From: Kribbella sindirgiensis | Lineage (GTDB): Bacteria; Actinomycetota; Actinomycetes; Propionibacteriales; Kribbellaceae | Direction: 5' to 3' | Assembly: GCF_004331435.1 (NCBI RefSeq) | Contig: NZ_SJKA01000014.1 | Location: 124,001-188,000, forward strand | Length of the DNA: 64,000 nt | In this document: positions 7,984 to 16,717 of the stretch, piece after piece | Position numbering within the stretch: the stretch's first letter is position 1 | How the letters are laid out: the number at the start of each line of letters is the position of its first letter | Notes under the pieces: generated by a model | Database searches by the model: none | Told to the model about the DNA's origin: nothing | What the model saw: the letters and a program-made list of their open reading frames with translations, nothing else | Position numbers and translations under genes: made by a program

Positions 7984-8682
7984 TCAGCACGCCTCGAGGA
8001 CGAAGAAGACGAAGCTGATGAATCTTGCCGGATGCAACATGTTCGGCGGACGCAGTTCGGGCGGCGTGTCCACGGAGATCGGCGGCTCACTGATGACGGA
8101 GATCCGGAAACCCGCGGCCGTGAAAGCATCGGACATCGCCTGCAGCGGCCGGTGCCAGATCGTGTACACGACCGTACGGCCGGCATGTTCGGCGTCGAAC
8201 GAGAACTCCGCGATGTCGAAGTACTCGCCGTCGGGGTTCAGCGCCGTGTAGACGAACGGATGGTTCAGCGACAGGATCAGGCGGCCGCCCGGTTTGAGCA
8301 CTCGACGAAGTTCGGCCAGCGGCTCGGTCCAGTCCTTCAGATAATGCAGGACCAGGGAACCCACAACATCATCGAAGGCGGCGTCGTCGTACGGGAGCGG
8401 CTTGGCCAGGTCCGCGACGGTCAGGTCGGCGTCCTCCCCCAGCCTCCGGTGCGCCAGTTCGAGCATCGAAGCGCTCAGGTCGAAACCTGAGACGATCGCG
8501 CCCTTGTCGCGGAGCGCCGCCATCAGCGGGCCGGAGCCGCAGCCGACGTCGAGGACGCGGCGGCCGGATACCTCACCGGCAAGGCTCACCATCGCCGGCC
8601 GTTCGTAGTGGCCGTTGAGCAGATTGACCTCGTTGTCCGCGGAGTACGCCTCAGCGAACTCGTCGTAGTCGGTCTTCGGCAC
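7984..8682 (-). CDS. Class I SAM-dependent methyltransferase (Methyltransf_11)
   Basis: 232-aa methyltransferase. Motif I is VLDVGCGSGP at about residues 44-53, the acidic end of strand 2 is GFDLS, and LKPGGRLILSLNHPF is the post-motif region. The start GTG at 8682 is preceded by AAGGAG. The frame runs to 8733 but has no comparable ribosome site there. The substrate is unknown. It lies next to a winged-helix regulator transcribed the same way. Confidence 0.85.
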   Translation of the reverse strand: MPKTDYDEFAEAYSADNEVNLLNGHYERPAMVSLAGEVSGRRVLDVGCGSGPLMAALRDKGAIVSGFDLSASMLELAHRRLGEDADLTVADLAKPLPYDDAAFDDVVGSLVLHYLKDWTEPLAELRRVLKPGGRLILSLNHPFVYTALNPDGEYFDIAEFSFDAEHAGRTVVYTIWHRPLQAMSDAFTAAGFRISVISEPPISVDTPPELRPPNMLHPARFISFVFFVLEAC

Positions 8683-8760
8683 AAGCGCTCCTTCTGTCGG
8701 CAAGTTCGCACCGTGCGACGTACCGGTGACCACGAAAGTTCGCTTGGCCGCTCTGCCGGC

Positions 8761-9069
8761 TCAGGTGTCGTCGTGCGTCTCCAACTCGGTGTGCGCGAGG
8801 AGATCCACGAGTTGGCCGACCGTTCGCTGGTTGAGCAGAGCCTCCGGCAGCGGCTTGTCGACCTGGACCGCGTAGCGGTTGCGACGTCCGTTCTTGTCCT
8901 TGACCACGTATCCGGCGTCCACCAGATCGGTGACGATGCCGAAGGCGGCGCGCTCAGTGATGCCGAGCGCGATCGCGATCTCCCGCAACCGCACACCCGG
9001 ATCGTGCGCGATGCACAGCAGTGCCTGCGCGTGGTTCGTCAGGAAACCCCAGGGCATGACACACATCAT
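8761..9069 (-). CDS. Winged-helix transcriptional regulator (MarR/ArsR-like)
   Basis: 102-aa DNA-binding protein. The helix-turn-helix is VRLREIAIALGITERAAFGIVTDLVDAGYV (about 27-56, given in the family's usual spacing) and the wing follows with KDKNGRRNRYAV. It is short, with little beyond the wing, so any ligand site would be small. The ATG at 9069 has no Shine-Dalgarno; ATG 9057 is the alternative. An inverted repeat immediately upstream is a probable autoregulatory operator. Confidence 0.75.
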   Translation of the reverse strand: MMCVMPWGFLTNHAQALLCIAHDPGVRLREIAIALGITERAAFGIVTDLVDAGYVVKDKNGRRNRYAVQVDKPLPEALLNQRTVGQLVDLLAHTELETHDDT

Positions 9070-9070
9070 A

Positions 9071-9088
9071 CTAGATGGACAGATCTAG
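9071..9088. promoter_or_regulatory. Inverted-repeat operator candidate
   Basis: CTAGAT and ATCTAG flank a 6-base spacer, giving a perfect 6-6-6 dyad of 18 bp. It lies 1 base from the start codon of the winged-helix regulator and in the divergent region with the gene at 9184. Position and symmetry suggest a binding site for that regulator. Confidence 0.5.
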
Positions 9089-9183
9089 GAATTGCATTGC
9101 CAGTATTAGATTACTAGCGTAGGTTCAGGAGTGGAACTGGTTCGCGGGTTTACGCGAGCCGCTCCACCACAGGAAGGCACACC

Positions 9184-9501
9184 ATGCGCTGCACGCGCGT
9201 CGCTCTGTACGACATCAAGACCGGTAGCTTCGACGAGGTCGTAGGCCAGGCGAAGTCCGGGATGGTTCCCCTGTTCAAGGAGAGCCAGGGTTTCGTGTCC
9301 TACGGGGTTGCCCAGGTCGAGAAGAACGCCTTCGTCTCCATCAGCACCTGGGAGACCCGGGCGCAGGCTGACACAGCCGCCGCAAAGGCCGCGGAGTGGG
9401 TCAAGGCGAACAGCCGGGACCGTTTCACTCTGCGCGCCAACTACGTCGGTGACCTCGCCATCGACACCAGCCACCGCGAGCCGGTGCCGACCGCTCGCTA
9501 G
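9184..9501 (+). CDS. Antibiotic biosynthesis monooxygenase-like (ABM fold) protein
   Basis: 105-aa protein with the dimeric alpha/beta-barrel pattern: strand, helix with GQAKSGMVPLFKESQGF, then the paired strands SYGVAQVEKNAFVSISTWET. These small proteins include monooxygenases and stress-response proteins. No catalytic residue can be named. AGGAAGG precedes the ATG. It is divergent from the winged-helix regulator and shares its candidate operator, so repression by that protein is plausible. Confidence 0.6.
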   Translation: MRCTRVALYDIKTGSFDEVVGQAKSGMVPLFKESQGFVSYGVAQVEKNAFVSISTWETRAQADTAAAKAAEWVKANSRDRFTLRANYVGDLAIDTSHREPVPTAR

Positions 9502-9562
9502 GTCGTCCGAAGTCGGAGCCCTGCCGCACATCGCGGCGGGGCTCTGTCATGCACAGCGAGCC

Positions 9563-10552
9563 TCAAGGATCGGTGCGGGCGCGGAACGTACGGCGGTACG
9601 TCATCGGCGATGTTCTGATGTGTTTCGCGAAGTGCTGGCGCATCGCGATCGACGTACCGAAACCGCAGTGCCTCGAGATCTCCTCGACGGACAGGTCGGT
9701 TGTCTCCAGCAGTTCCTGCGCATGATGCACTCGTTGCCGCAGCAACCATTGCAGTGGCGTCGTTCCGGTCTGTTCGCGGAATCGCCGGTTGAGCGTGCGC
9801 GGGCTCAGTCCGGCGTACGACGCGATGTCCGCGAGCGTGACCTGCTCCCCCAGCCGTTCTCGCAGCCACCGCATCGTCGGCTCGAGCGATCCGTGGTCGT
9901 CGCCGGGATCCGGGTGCGCGATGTACGGCGCCTGCCCGCCGTCGCGTTGCGGTGGGACGACCATGTGCCGGGCGACGTCGGCGGCGACCGCGGATCCGAA
10001 GTCCTGACGGATCATGTGCAGGCACATGTCGATGCCACTGGCCGCGCCGGCTGACGTGAGTACGTCGCCGTGGTCGATGTAGAGCACGTCGGTGTCGACG
10101 ATCACCTGCGGATATCGCTCCGCGAGCAGGTCCGCACGCGACCAGTGCGTCGCCACCCGCCGACCGTCCAGCAGCCCGGAAGCCGCCATCACACTGGCAC
10201 CGCCCGCGCTGATCGAGGCGATCCTGATGCCACTCCGGTGCGCTTCGCGCAGCAGATCGAGCGCTTCGGTCAGCGGTTCGCGACCCGCGGGTACGCCGAT
10301 GACCACGATGGTGTCCGCGTCGATCGCGGCCGCCAGCGGATACGGCGGCGTGAATCGGTACATCTCCACTCCCCCGACGCCCGCCATCATCAGATCGCGA
10401 CCATCACCACAGACCCGTACGTCGTACAGCCGCGGACCGAAGATCTCGCCCGGCTCCCTCTGCAGCGAATGCGCCGTACTGAACACCTGCAGCGGCATCG
10501 CCAGATCGAAGCTGTGGATCCCGTCGACCGCCAGAACCGCCACTCGATGCAT
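9563..10552 (-). CDS. GlxA family AraC-type transcriptional regulator
   Basis: 329 aa. Residues 1-175 form a DJ-1/PfpI-like domain, and the nucleophile-elbow position reads SISAGGASV with Ala in place of the usual Cys, so it is a sensor and not an enzyme. Residues about 220-320 hold the two AraC helix-turn-helices (LADIASYAGLSPRTLNRRFREQ and VEEISRHCGFGTSIAMRQHF). It faces a small membrane-protein gene and a flavin oxidoreductase, which it may control. Confidence 0.88.
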   Translation of the reverse strand: MHRVAVLAVDGIHSFDLAMPLQVFSTAHSLQREPGEIFGPRLYDVRVCGDGRDLMMAGVGGVEMYRFTPPYPLAAAIDADTIVVIGVPAGREPLTEALDLLREAHRSGIRIASISAGGASVMAASGLLDGRRVATHWSRADLLAERYPQVIVDTDVLYIDHGDVLTSAGAASGIDMCLHMIRQDFGSAVAADVARHMVVPPQRDGGQAPYIAHPDPGDDHGSLEPTMRWLRERLGEQVTLADIASYAGLSPRTLNRRFREQTGTTPLQWLLRQRVHHAQELLETTDLSVEEISRHCGFGTSIAMRQHFAKHIRTSPMTYRRTFRARTDP

Positions 10553-10614
10553 GTCCAGAATCTATCGGAGAACGGCATTCTTGCCACTGTCTGCGCGCTT
10601 CGATCTCTTCGACG

Positions 10615-10764
10615 ATGAGTGACATGGTGCTTGCGGTACTCATCACGGCCGGATCCATTGGTCTGCTCGTCGCGGCAGGCTGGCTCACCGACAACCTCCT
10701 CGGCAACCAGGCCCAGCAGTGGGCGAAAACCCTTGTCAGCAAGGACGAACATGACGAGTCCTGA
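10615..10764 (+). CDS. Small single-pass membrane protein
   Basis: 49-aa ORF, MSDMVLAVLITAGSIGLLVA at the N-terminus, with one clear membrane helix (about 4-24) and a charged C-terminus. Its last 14 bases overlap the start of the FAD oxidoreductase gene (ATG 10751), the usual geometry of translational coupling. Upstream Shine-Dalgarno is weak. It could be a membrane tether for the oxidoreductase. This is inference from overlap and hydropathy only. Confidence 0.5.
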   Translation: MSDMVLAVLITAGSIGLLVAAGWLTDNLLGNQAQQWAKTLVSKDEHDES

Positions 10765-11833
10765 GCCCGTTGCCGTCATCGGAGCCGGCATCCTCGGAGC
10801 CTGTGTCGGCTGGAATCTGTCCCGCCTCGGCGCGCAGGTGATCTTCGTCGACGCGGGCCAGCCGGGCGAAGGCGTCACGAACTGGTCGTTCTCGTGGGTC
10901 AACGCCAGCAACAAGACCGTGCGGAGGTCGTACTTCGACCTGAACGTCGCCGGTATGGCGGCGTACCGTGAGCTCGCCGACGCCATCGGGCCGGGCTCGT
11001 GGTGGCATCCCAGCGGCCACCTGCGCTGGGCAGACGATCCCGCACAGCTTCTGGAGACGGTGGATCTGCTGGCTCGGTGGGACTATCGGGTCGAGTTGAT
11101 CACAGGAGCTGAGGTTCGCCGCCACCTTGAACCGGCTCTGTCGATCCCAGACGAGGTTCCCGTCGCGTTCTACCCCGACGAGGCCTGGGTGCATGGGCGC
11201 CGACTCGTCAGCCGTCTGGTTCGCGAGGCGGGTGCTGAGCATCGGTTCGGTACCGCGGTCCGTGGGATCGACGCCGACGGGAGCGGGTGGACCGTTTCGC
11301 TGTCCGATGGGACCCGTCTCCACGTCTCCGCTGTGGTGAACGCGGCCGGTCCCAGGGCCTCCCACATCGCTCGGCTGATCTCACGGCATCTGCCGATGCG
11401 GCGCGAGCCTGGCGTCGTCACGCGGGTCAGCTGTCCTCAGGTCCCAGTTCACCGGGCGATGCACGCACCTCACGTCGAGATCCGTCCTGACGGCAACGAT
11501 TCGGTGGTTCTCCACAGCCGCGAGGTCGACGCGCTCATCGACACCGGCGAAGCTCCTGCCGCGCTCGCCGGCCGGTTGCAGGAGGCCGCGCGGTACGTCG
11601 TACACGAGCTGAGCGGCTCGCGCATCGCGCAGACGCGCGTTGTCGAACGGCCGATCCCGATCGACGGGTTTCCCTCGGTGGGCGCGGTGCCGTCCGCGCC
11701 GGGTTACTACGAGGCCGTCTCGCACAGCGGCATCACGCTCGGACCGGTGATCGGCCGGCTGCTCGCGTCGGAGATCGTCAGCGGTGAGAGGAGCGACCTA
11801 CTCGCAGACTTCCGCCCGGAGCGGTTCCCGTAA
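10751..11833 (+). CDS. FAD-dependent oxidoreductase (DAO family)
   Basis: 360-aa flavoprotein of the D-amino acid oxidase/glycine oxidase type. The dinucleotide motif is VAVIGAGILGACVG at residues 7-20 and the C-terminal FAD segment is YYEAVSHSGITLGPVIG near 320. Such enzymes oxidise amines, amino acids or sarcosine-like compounds with oxygen or another acceptor. AAGGA precedes the ATG at 10751, inside the preceding small ORF. Its 3' end overlaps the opposing PHP gene by 36 bases. Confidence 0.85.
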   Translation: MTSPEPVAVIGAGILGACVGWNLSRLGAQVIFVDAGQPGEGVTNWSFSWVNASNKTVRRSYFDLNVAGMAAYRELADAIGPGSWWHPSGHLRWADDPAQLLETVDLLARWDYRVELITGAEVRRHLEPALSIPDEVPVAFYPDEAWVHGRRLVSRLVREAGAEHRFGTAVRGIDADGSGWTVSLSDGTRLHVSAVVNAAGPRASHIARLISRHLPMRREPGVVTRVSCPQVPVHRAMHAPHVEIRPDGNDSVVLHSREVDALIDTGEAPAALAGRLQEAARYVVHELSGSRIAQTRVVERPIPIDGFPSVGAVPSAPGYYEAVSHSGITLGPVIGRLLASEIVSGERSDLLADFRPERFP

Positions 11834-12658
11834 GTCCCGCACCCACGGGCTCCAGGGCGTCGGTCCTGGCCGAAACCCGCAGTCCTCCGCGATCGCCACT
11901 GCCTCCGCGAATCCCCGGGCAAGCGCCCCCGCCTCGTGCGCGTCACTGCCGAACGTCACGCCCGCGCCCCCTTCGGCGTACCACCACCGCAGGATCTGCG
12001 CACTCAATGGCACCTTCGTGTTGATCTCCAACGCCTTGCCGCCGGCAGCAAGAGCACGCAGAACGGTACGGAACTCCTCCTCGAACACACCTGCGTCGAA
12101 GGGCTCGCCGTTAGGCCAATACCGGATCGGGTAGTCGAGATGCGCGAGTACGTCGAACCCGTCGTACTGCTCGATCATCCGCAGCGTCTCCGCCAAGTAC
12201 TCGTGAACCACCTCGGCAGCGGGACAAGCGTCGTACGCCAACGCAACCTCACCGAGGCCGCCGCCAGTCGTCATCGAGTGCACCGCGCTGATCACCAGAT
12301 CGAACTCGGCGGCCGCTAGGAGTTTCTGCACCGAGTCGAGGTGCCAGTGCGGGTCGCTGATCTCAACACCCGACCGGATCCGCAGGCCAGGGAATCGTTC
12401 GCGACAGTGCTCCAGCGACTGCAGATAGCCGTCCAGATCCAACGCCGGCGGGGTCAGAATCCCGCCGCGGACGAAGGTCCGCCACTCCGATGGGAGTTCC
12501 GTGCCGGCGGGGATGGTCCACGGTGTGAAGTCGGCGTGGTCAGTGAAGGTTAGGGCCGGTACGCCGAGTTCGGCCGCGTGCTCGCAGGTCGCTTCCATGG
12601 AGCCGTGCAGTGCGTCCCAGGACCACTGGCTGTGTACGTGATTGTCGGCGGGCAGCAC
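11798..12658 (-). CDS. PHP-domain phosphoesterase (histidinol-phosphatase-like)
   Basis: 286-aa metal-dependent phosphoesterase. PHP motifs run in order: DNHVHSQWSWD (5-15), FTDHADF near 38, GVEIS near 102, SAVHSM near 130, VLAHLDYPIRY near 175 and FGSDAHEAG near 242. These supply the His/Asp/Glu ligands for a trinuclear metal site. It may be a histidinol-phosphate phosphatase or a paralogue. It starts 3 bases after the TetR gene on the same strand, so the two probably share a transcript. Confidence 0.82.
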   Translation of the reverse strand: MLPADNHVHSQWSWDALHGSMEATCEHAAELGVPALTFTDHADFTPWTIPAGTELPSEWRTFVRGGILTPPALDLDGYLQSLEHCRERFPGLRIRSGVEISDPHWHLDSVQKLLAAAEFDLVISAVHSMTTGGGLGEVALAYDACPAAEVVHEYLAETLRMIEQYDGFDVLAHLDYPIRYWPNGEPFDAGVFEEEFRTVLRALAAGGKALEINTKVPLSAQILRWWYAEGGAGVTFGSDAHEAGALARGFAEAVAIAEDCGFRPGPTPWSPWVRDLREPLRAEVCE

Positions 12659-12661
12659 GGC

Positions 12662-13225
12662 TCAGGGTTCGCGGCTGCGGTAGGTGAGGAGGCCTTCTAC
12701 TCCGCGGAGGAAGGTTTCGCAGACCGGCTTGGGGTCGGTCAGGCAGCCGGCGGCCATGGCGCCGTCGCGGAGCATGACGAAATGGCGGGCCGCGGGTTCG
12801 GCGTCGATCTTTCCGAGGTCGGCGAAGAGCTCGGTCATCGTCTCGAGGAACCACTGCCGGTGCGTGAGGACGGCCTGGTGGACGGCAAACGCGGGGTCGG
12901 GGTACTCGGCGGCGGCGTTCAGAAACGCGCAACCCCGGAAGCCGGCGCTCTGGATGTCGTCGGCGATCGACCGGCTGACCGCTCGAATGACGTCGTCCGG
13001 CGTGGCGTCCTCGGCCCGCGCGGCGTTCACCTGGGCGCGGATCGCCTCGTCGGCCTGGGTCAGGTACGCGACGATCAGGTCGTCCTTGCTCGGAAAATGC
13101 CGGTACAGCGTCGCGCGGGTCACCTGCGCCTCGGCGATCACGCGGTCGACGCCCACAGCACGAATGCCTTCGACGTAGAACAACCCGGTCGCCGTGTTGA
13201 GCAGTCGCGTTCGCGCTTCCGACAT
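12662..13225 (-). CDS. TetR/AcrR family transcriptional regulator
   Basis: 187 aa. The N-terminal helix-turn-helix (VDRVIAEAQVTRATLYRHFPSKDDL, about residues 24-48) is canonical, and the rest is an all-helical ligand domain with a C-terminal TetR pattern. GGGGAGG precedes the ATG at 13225. Two inverted operators lie in the divergent promoter region at 13272-13342, so it probably represses itself and the membrane-protein/flavoprotein operon facing it. Confidence 0.88.
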   Translation of the reverse strand: MSEARTRLLNTATGLFYVEGIRAVGVDRVIAEAQVTRATLYRHFPSKDDLIVAYLTQADEAIRAQVNAARAEDATPDDVIRAVSRSIADDIQSAGFRGCAFLNAAAEYPDPAFAVHQAVLTHRQWFLETMTELFADLGKIDAEPAARHFVMLRDGAMAAGCLTDPKPVCETFLRGVEGLLTYRSREP

Positions 13226-13271
13226 ACCCCGCCTCCCCTTTCCGATCCGCTGCAGGTACTCCGACGTTAGC

Positions 13272-13342
13272 AGATAGAACGGTCGGTCTTGACAACGGGC
13301 AACGGCATGCACCACGCTCCAGGTGTACCGATCGTTCTATCT
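13272..13342. promoter_or_regulatory. Two inverted TetR operator candidates
   Basis: Site 1 (13272-13287, AGATAGAACGGTCGGT) and site 2 (13327-13342, reverse complement AGATAGAACGATCGGT) match at 15 of 16 positions in opposite orientation, 55 bases apart. Each has a perfect ATAGAACG half and a weaker second half, so each may be one palindromic operator. A TTGACA lies at 13288-13293, next to site 1. Confidence 0.6.
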
Positions 13343-13363
13343 ACTCACCTTGAGAGGCACCTG

Positions 13364-13939
13364 GTGTCCAGTTCCTATGCACCCACCGCCGGCCCGGTCG
13401 CCGGCGCCGACAGTACGAAGACGCTGCGCACGCTGTACTACGTCCGCTTCGGCTTCGCCCTCGTCTGGGCGATCCTGATGATGGCGATCGCGAAGAAGAT
13501 CAACCCGGGCGCGACCGCGCTCCTGGTGATCTACCCGCTGTTCGACGTCGCGGCGGCGGTGATCGACTTCCGTTCCTCGGGGACGACGCGCCCGAAGGCG
13601 CCGCTCTACGTCAACATGGCGTTGAGCCTGCTCACCGCGATCGGGCTGGCCGTCGCGGCCGGGTCCGGGATCCCGAGTGTGCTGCGGGTGTGGGGCGCGT
13701 GGGCGATCACCGCGGGCATCGTGCAGCTGGTCGTCGCGATCCTGCGCTACCGCCTCGGTGGTCAGTGGGCGATGATCCTCAGCGGCGGCATCTCGGTCCT
13801 CGCGGGCGGCAGCTTCATCGTGATGGCGGGCGGGGAGGAGCCCGCGCTCACGAACGTTGCCGGGTACGCGATCCTGGGCGGCATCTTCTTCCTGATCTCC
13901 GCGATCCGCCTGCAGCGTCTCGCCGCGAAGGGGCGCTGA
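13364..13939 (+). CDS. DUF308-like multi-pass membrane protein
   Basis: 191-aa membrane protein with six predicted helices and the repeated small-residue helix pairs typical of DUF308/HdeD-like proteins (for example WAILMMAIAKKINPGATALL, then AITAGIVQLVVAILRYRLGG). The GTG at 13364 has GAGAGG upstream. The stop lies 1 base before the start of the flavoprotein gene, so the two are an operon. It is likely controlled by the divergent TetR. Function unknown. Confidence 0.65.
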   Translation: MSSSYAPTAGPVAGADSTKTLRTLYYVRFGFALVWAILMMAIAKKINPGATALLVIYPLFDVAAAVIDFRSSGTTRPKAPLYVNMALSLLTAIGLAVAAGSGIPSVLRVWGAWAITAGIVQLVVAILRYRLGGQWAMILSGGISVLAGGSFIVMAGGEEPALTNVAGYAILGGIFFLISAIRLQRLAAKGR

Positions 13940-13940
13940 C

Positions 13941-15389
13941 ATGACGGAGAAGCTCTTCGACGTCGTGATCATCGGCGGCGGACCGGTCGGCGAGAATGTC
14001 GCCGACCGCGTGGTGCAGGGCGGTCTGACCGCAGCGATCGTCGAACACGAACTCGTCGGTGGCGAGTGCTCGTACTGGGCCTGCATGCCCACCAAGGCCC
14101 TGCTCCGCGACGCCGCCGCCTTACGCGCCGCTCGTGCGCTGCCGGCCGCCGGCCGAACCGTCAGCGGCGACCTCGACCCGACCGCGGTGCTCGCCCGACG
14201 CGACCGATTCGCCGCCAACTGGAGCGACACCGGCCAGGTCGAGTGGCTGAACCACGCCGGGATCAATCTCGTCCGCGGCCACGGCCGCATCACCGGTACC
14301 CGTACCGTCACCGTCACGCAGACGGACGGTACGTCGACCACCGTGCAAGCGCGCCACGCAGTGGTGATCGCCACGGGCAGCAGCGCCTTCTTGCCACCGA
14401 TCCGCGGGCTGGCCGACGCGGCACCGTGGACGAGTCGCGAGGCGGCCGCCGTACAGAAGATCCCGGCGAGGCTGGCCATCATCGGTGGCGGTGTCGTCGG
14501 CTCCGAGATGGCGACCGCTTTCAGCGCGCTCGGAGCGCAGGTGACGCTGGTATCGCAGACTCGGCTGCTGCCTGGGGTCGAATCGTTCGCCGGCGAGCAC
14601 GTCACGGCCGCCCTCCGAGCTGCGGGCGTCTCAGTTCATCTGGACGTCGAGGTCACTGAGGTTCGCGGGGACGCGGACGGCGTACAACTGACGCTCTCCG
14701 ACGGTGCGACCGTCGAGGCTGACGAGGTCCTGGTTGCGACCGGGCGTACGCCGAACACGAAGGATCTCGGCCTGGACCACGTCGGCCTCGCGCCGGGCGA
14801 CTGGCTGCGCGTCGACGACACGCTCGCTGTCGTCGACGCCGCCGGAGATCCGGTCGGCGATGGTTGGCTGTACGCGGCGGGTGATGTGAACAAGCGCGTT
14901 CTCCTGACCCATCACGGCAAGTACCAAGGTCGTGCGCTGGGCGACGCGATCGCCGTACGAGCGCGTGGCGAGCAGCCCGATCTGGGGCCGTGGGGACGGC
15001 ACGCGGTGACGGCCGACGTACGTGCCGCGACGCAGGTGATCTTCACTGATCCCGAAGTCGCCGCCGTCGGTCTGTCCGCCGAGGCCTCTGCAGCCGCCGG
15101 GAAGAATGTCCGGATCGTCGACTACGACCTCGGTGCGGTCGCCGGAGCGGCGCTGCATGCCGACGACTACCGGGGGCAGGCGCGAATGGTTGTCGATGCC
15201 GACCGCAACGTTCTGATCGGCTTCACCGCGGTCGGGCCCGACGTCGCCGAGCTGCTGCATGCGGCGACGATCGCCATCGCCGGCGAGGTCCCGCTGCATC
15301 GCCTCTGGCACGCCGTACCGGCGTATCCGACGATCAGCGAGATCTGGCTGCGCCTGCTAGAGACGGATCGCCCGCACTGGGCTTCATGA
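13941..15389 (+). CDS. FAD/NAD(P)-dependent disulfide reductase family oxidoreductase
   Basis: 482 aa. FAD motif DVVIIGGGPVGE (7-18), redox Cys pair in GGECSYWACMPTK (C-x4-C, about 38-50), NAD(P) motif AIIGGGVVGSE near 180, second FAD site VLVATGRTPN near 265, then the dimerisation domain. The C-terminal active-site stretch reads VPAYPTISE, with Tyr where lipoamide dehydrogenase has His, so a true lipoamide dehydrogenase role is unlikely. A quinone or other small-molecule reductase is more probable. It is co-transcribed with the membrane protein before it. Confidence 0.82.
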   Translation: MTEKLFDVVIIGGGPVGENVADRVVQGGLTAAIVEHELVGGECSYWACMPTKALLRDAAALRAARALPAAGRTVSGDLDPTAVLARRDRFAANWSDTGQVEWLNHAGINLVRGHGRITGTRTVTVTQTDGTSTTVQARHAVVIATGSSAFLPPIRGLADAAPWTSREAAAVQKIPARLAIIGGGVVGSEMATAFSALGAQVTLVSQTRLLPGVESFAGEHVTAALRAAGVSVHLDVEVTEVRGDADGVQLTLSDGATVEADEVLVATGRTPNTKDLGLDHVGLAPGDWLRVDDTLAVVDAAGDPVGDGWLYAAGDVNKRVLLTHHGKYQGRALGDAIAVRARGEQPDLGPWGRHAVTADVRAATQVIFTDPEVAAVGLSAEASAAAGKNVRIVDYDLGAVAGAALHADDYRGQARMVVDADRNVLIGFTAVGPDVAELLHAATIAIAGEVPLHRLWHAVPAYPTISEIWLRLLETDRPHWAS

Positions 15390-15402
15390 AAGACTTCAGG
15401 GC

Positions 15403-15852
15403 GTGCGGATCAGTCAGGCTGATACAGATGATGTGGCGGGGCTCGCGCGGCTGCTGTGGTTGAACAGCAGCGACGAGGAGCTGGAGCGGCGGGCGGTCGA
15501 CGCGTTCACGAACGAGTTCGAGCAGTGGTGGGCCGCGCGTGACGACGCACACGTGGCGTACGTCGCGCGGCTCGACCAGCCCGAGATCGTCGGGATGGCG
15601 TGGGTCGCGCTCGTCGCACGCCCTCCGAAACCTGGCGCGACCAGCCGCATGTCCGGAGACATCCAGAGCGTCTTCGTCCTGCCGGAAGCACGCGGCCGGG
15701 GCATCGGCTCAGCCCTCGTCAAGGCCGCCGCGGACCACGCAATGGCCGCCGGCGCCCTGCACGTAACAGTCCACTCCGGCAGCAAAGCAGTACCCGTCTA
15801 CGAACGCCTGGGCTTCGAGTCCTCCCGCCAACTCCTCCAACGACACCGCTAG
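15403..15852 (+). CDS. GNAT-family N-acetyltransferase
   Basis: 149-aa acetyltransferase. Motif A is VFVLPEARGRGIGSALVKAA, with RGRGIG for acetyl-CoA binding, and VYERLGFESS is motif B. The start is GTG 15403, 13 bases after the stop of the flavoprotein gene, so it may belong to the same operon. Its stop overlaps the opposing XRE gene by 4 bases. Substrate unknown. Confidence 0.82.
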   Translation: MRISQADTDDVAGLARLLWLNSSDEELERRAVDAFTNEFEQWWAARDDAHVAYVARLDQPEIVGMAWVALVARPPKPGATSRMSGDIQSVFVLPEARGRGIGSALVKAAADHAMAAGALHVTVHSGSKAVPVYERLGFESSRQLLQRHR

Positions 15853-16640
15853 TCGGACTGCGCCAAGGCCTGGAGGCGGTTGGCGCTGGTGGGGTCGGTG
15901 GGGAGGAAGGTTTCTATGGCTAGGTTGGCGGCTGTTACTTCTAGGGGTGCGCCGATGGTGGCGATCAGGGTGAAGAGGCGGACGGGGCCCAGGCGGGTTT
16001 GGAGGTCGAGGGTGACCATAGGTTGTTGGGACGGGCCGGTGATGGGCTGGTCGGGGAGGTAGGGCTCGAGTTCGTCGAGGAGGTCGGCCAGCGGTTGGTC
16101 GGCGGTGTCGCGGCTCTTGCGTTTCAGTTGGTGGATGAGCGGGACGCTGCACGCCGCGGTCATCGACGAGATGCTGGGGAGGCCGCCCGGGTGGATCGCC
16201 AGACGGAGCATGTTCATCGGCGGCTTCAGGAGTTCGGGGTCGACGCCGTCCCACAGCAGGGACGCGGCGTCGTTCGCGTCGATCAGGTTCCAGAGGCCGT
16301 CGACGATCAGTGCCGGGTTCGGCAGGTGGGCGTCGAGGAGCTGGCGCAGCGGCTCGCGGAGCGGGAGCATCGCGTCGGAGTGGTACGGCTCGTCGAGGTA
16401 CCGCGGCGCGAACCCGCCCGCGAGCAGCAACCGGTTCTGCTCGGCCAGCGGGAGATCGAGATGGTTGGACAGGTGCACCAGCAGTTGCCGGCTCGGTTGC
16501 GCGCGGCCCGTCTCCACGAAGCTCAGATGCTTGGTCGACACCTCGGCATCGAGGGCCAGTTCGAGCTGACTCAGCTTCCGGTGCATCCGCCAGAAGCGAA
16601 GCATCTCCCCGGCGGTCTGCGGCTCTTCCAGCACAGTCAC
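15849..16640 (-). CDS. XRE-family regulator with MmyB-type ligand domain
   Basis: 263 aa. The N-terminal helix-turn-helix is MLRFWRMHRKLSQLELALDA to FVETGRAQPS (about 12-45). The remainder shows the MmyB-like region (ALIVDGLWNLIDANDAASLLW), a PAS-like ligand pocket that in some members binds fatty acids. GTG 16640 is the best start in a region with no Shine-Dalgarno. The gene is divergent from the ohr-like gene, with 77 bases between, so it may regulate that peroxidase in place of the usual OhrR. Confidence 0.82.
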   Translation of the reverse strand: MTVLEEPQTAGEMLRFWRMHRKLSQLELALDAEVSTKHLSFVETGRAQPSRQLLVHLSNHLDLPLAEQNRLLLAGGFAPRYLDEPYHSDAMLPLREPLRQLLDAHLPNPALIVDGLWNLIDANDAASLLWDGVDPELLKPPMNMLRLAIHPGGLPSISSMTAACSVPLIHQLKRKSRDTADQPLADLLDELEPYLPDQPITGPSQQPMVTLDLQTRLGPVRLFTLIATIGAPLEVTAANLAIETFLPTDPTSANRLQALAQSD

Positions 16641-16717
16641 AAAATCAGCGTACGACGGACGACCATTAACAAAGAGGTAATTGAGCCGCTCCCCCGCCGC
16701 CCCGGATCGTTGTCCGC

